A DNA stretch of 64,000 bases, taken from assembly GCA_963800285.1 (NCBI GenBank), contig CAWDAL010000005.1:1-64000 (forward strand), given 5' to 3'. Below, in pieces: positions 63,901-64,000 of this stretch; within the stretch, counting starts at the first letter, position 1; each line of letters starts with the position of its first letter. This DNA comes from DASUPK01 sp963800285. Lineage in GTDB: Bacteria; Actinomycetota; Thermoleophilia; Solirubrobacterales; 70-9. The notes beneath the pieces are model-generated. The model was not told where the DNA came from. It was given only the letters and a program-made list of their open reading frames with translations, and searched no databases. Made by a program: the position numbers and the translations under genes.

Positions 63901-64000
63901 TTGGCGCGGGTCGTTGTGCCCTTCGCGCGGGAGGACGCCGGCTCCTCGGTCAGTGCCTTCTGGAGCCTGCGCATGTCGGCCGAGAGCGTACGACTCAGCT
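63786..64000 (-). CDS. lysine-rich repeat protein, 3' end only
   Basis: This is a partial gene running off the window edge. The visible end reads LSRTLSADMRRLQKALTEEP, then a basic tail built of RAKST/TRAKSTK repeats. Such Ala/Lys-rich tails occur on histone-like and granule- or DNA-associated proteins. The N-terminal domain is out of view, so the role is unknown. Confidence 0.55.
   Translation of the reverse strand, partial: LSRTLSADMRRLQKALTEEPASSRAKGTTTRAKGGSARAKSTKAQAKSTRTRAKSTKTRAKSTKTRAKGT

Overview
This is high-GC DNA from an actinobacterium. The gene mix is two WS/DGAT acyltransferases, a heliorhodopsin, dodecin, MMPL and DHA2 transporters, and an expansion of small NTF2/SnoaL-fold proteins that begin MSEEN and end ALEAAGLSE. 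That mix suggests class Thermoleophilia (Solirubrobacterales-like). The assignment is inference: no rRNA and no intact tRNA lies in the window.

The window is a mosaic. Seven direct copies of one ~180 bp repeat, all on the + strand, begin at 3874, 5655, 13467, 21540, 29539, 35971 and 48660. Each has a GGTACC dyad, then 85-86 nt of CTGAG/CTCAG-rich DNA, then the 3' half of an initiator tRNA-fMet gene (anticodon loop to acceptor end), then a strong hairpin. They look like attachment-site footprints. Two of them (4021 and 48764) are flanked by 3' ends of a serine recombinase gene. A relative using a tRNA-Pro 3' half lies at 50993-51147. A second, palindromic repeat (GCTTTGCATGGAAAGC and a CGTCC-core variant) and a 108 bp duplication are also scattered between genes. 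Many genes at the joints are broken or fused.

Layout: 1-2.5 kb is a gene graveyard (oxidoreductase, NDH-like, hydrolase and L,D-transpeptidase remnants). 2.5-5.5 kb holds a membrane-anchored beta-propeller and a secreted sialidase-like protein. 5.9-13.4 kb holds a kinase-like/ATPase protein, a WS/DGAT-SDR-acyl-CoA synthetase lipid operon, and a divergent deazaflavin oxidoreductase and methyltransferase. 13.8-21.4 kb holds RTX and quinone-oxidoreductase remnants, a MarR-cupin pair, an O-methyltransferase, a GST, and a second WS/DGAT with an SDR. 21.8-29.4 kb holds a DUF3800-MFS chimera, a small secreted protein, dodecin, a DHA2 pump, an alkylsulfatase-like MBL protein, a PASTA protein, DUF1206 and heliorhodopsin. 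29.9-36 kb holds a five-gene NTF2 array plus an inverted broken member, then a betaine-type binding lipoprotein coupled to an MMPL transporter. 36-48.6 kb holds secreted proteins, a penicillin acylase, two TetR units with visible operators, PAP2, patatin and a beta-helix protein. 48.7-51 kb holds a truncated serine recombinase head-to-head with a truncated aldehyde dehydrogenase. 51-58 kb holds a methyltransferase, two more NTF2 genes, a chimeric HNH-Fur frame, an NAD-binding protein, a monooxygenase and a fused receiver/thioredoxin-reductase-like flavoprotein. 58-64 kb holds a glycosyltransferase, a TudS-like protein, an aminotransferase-kinase-like operon, a patatin and the end of a lysine-rich repeat protein.

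Neutral-lipid and acyl metabolism is the main functional thread: two WS/DGATs, acyl-CoA synthetase, SDRs, two patatins, PAP2 and an acyltransferase remnant. An SDR and a patatin share the same N-terminal motif (RLDLYEVK...FTEWL) although their enzyme folds are unrelated.
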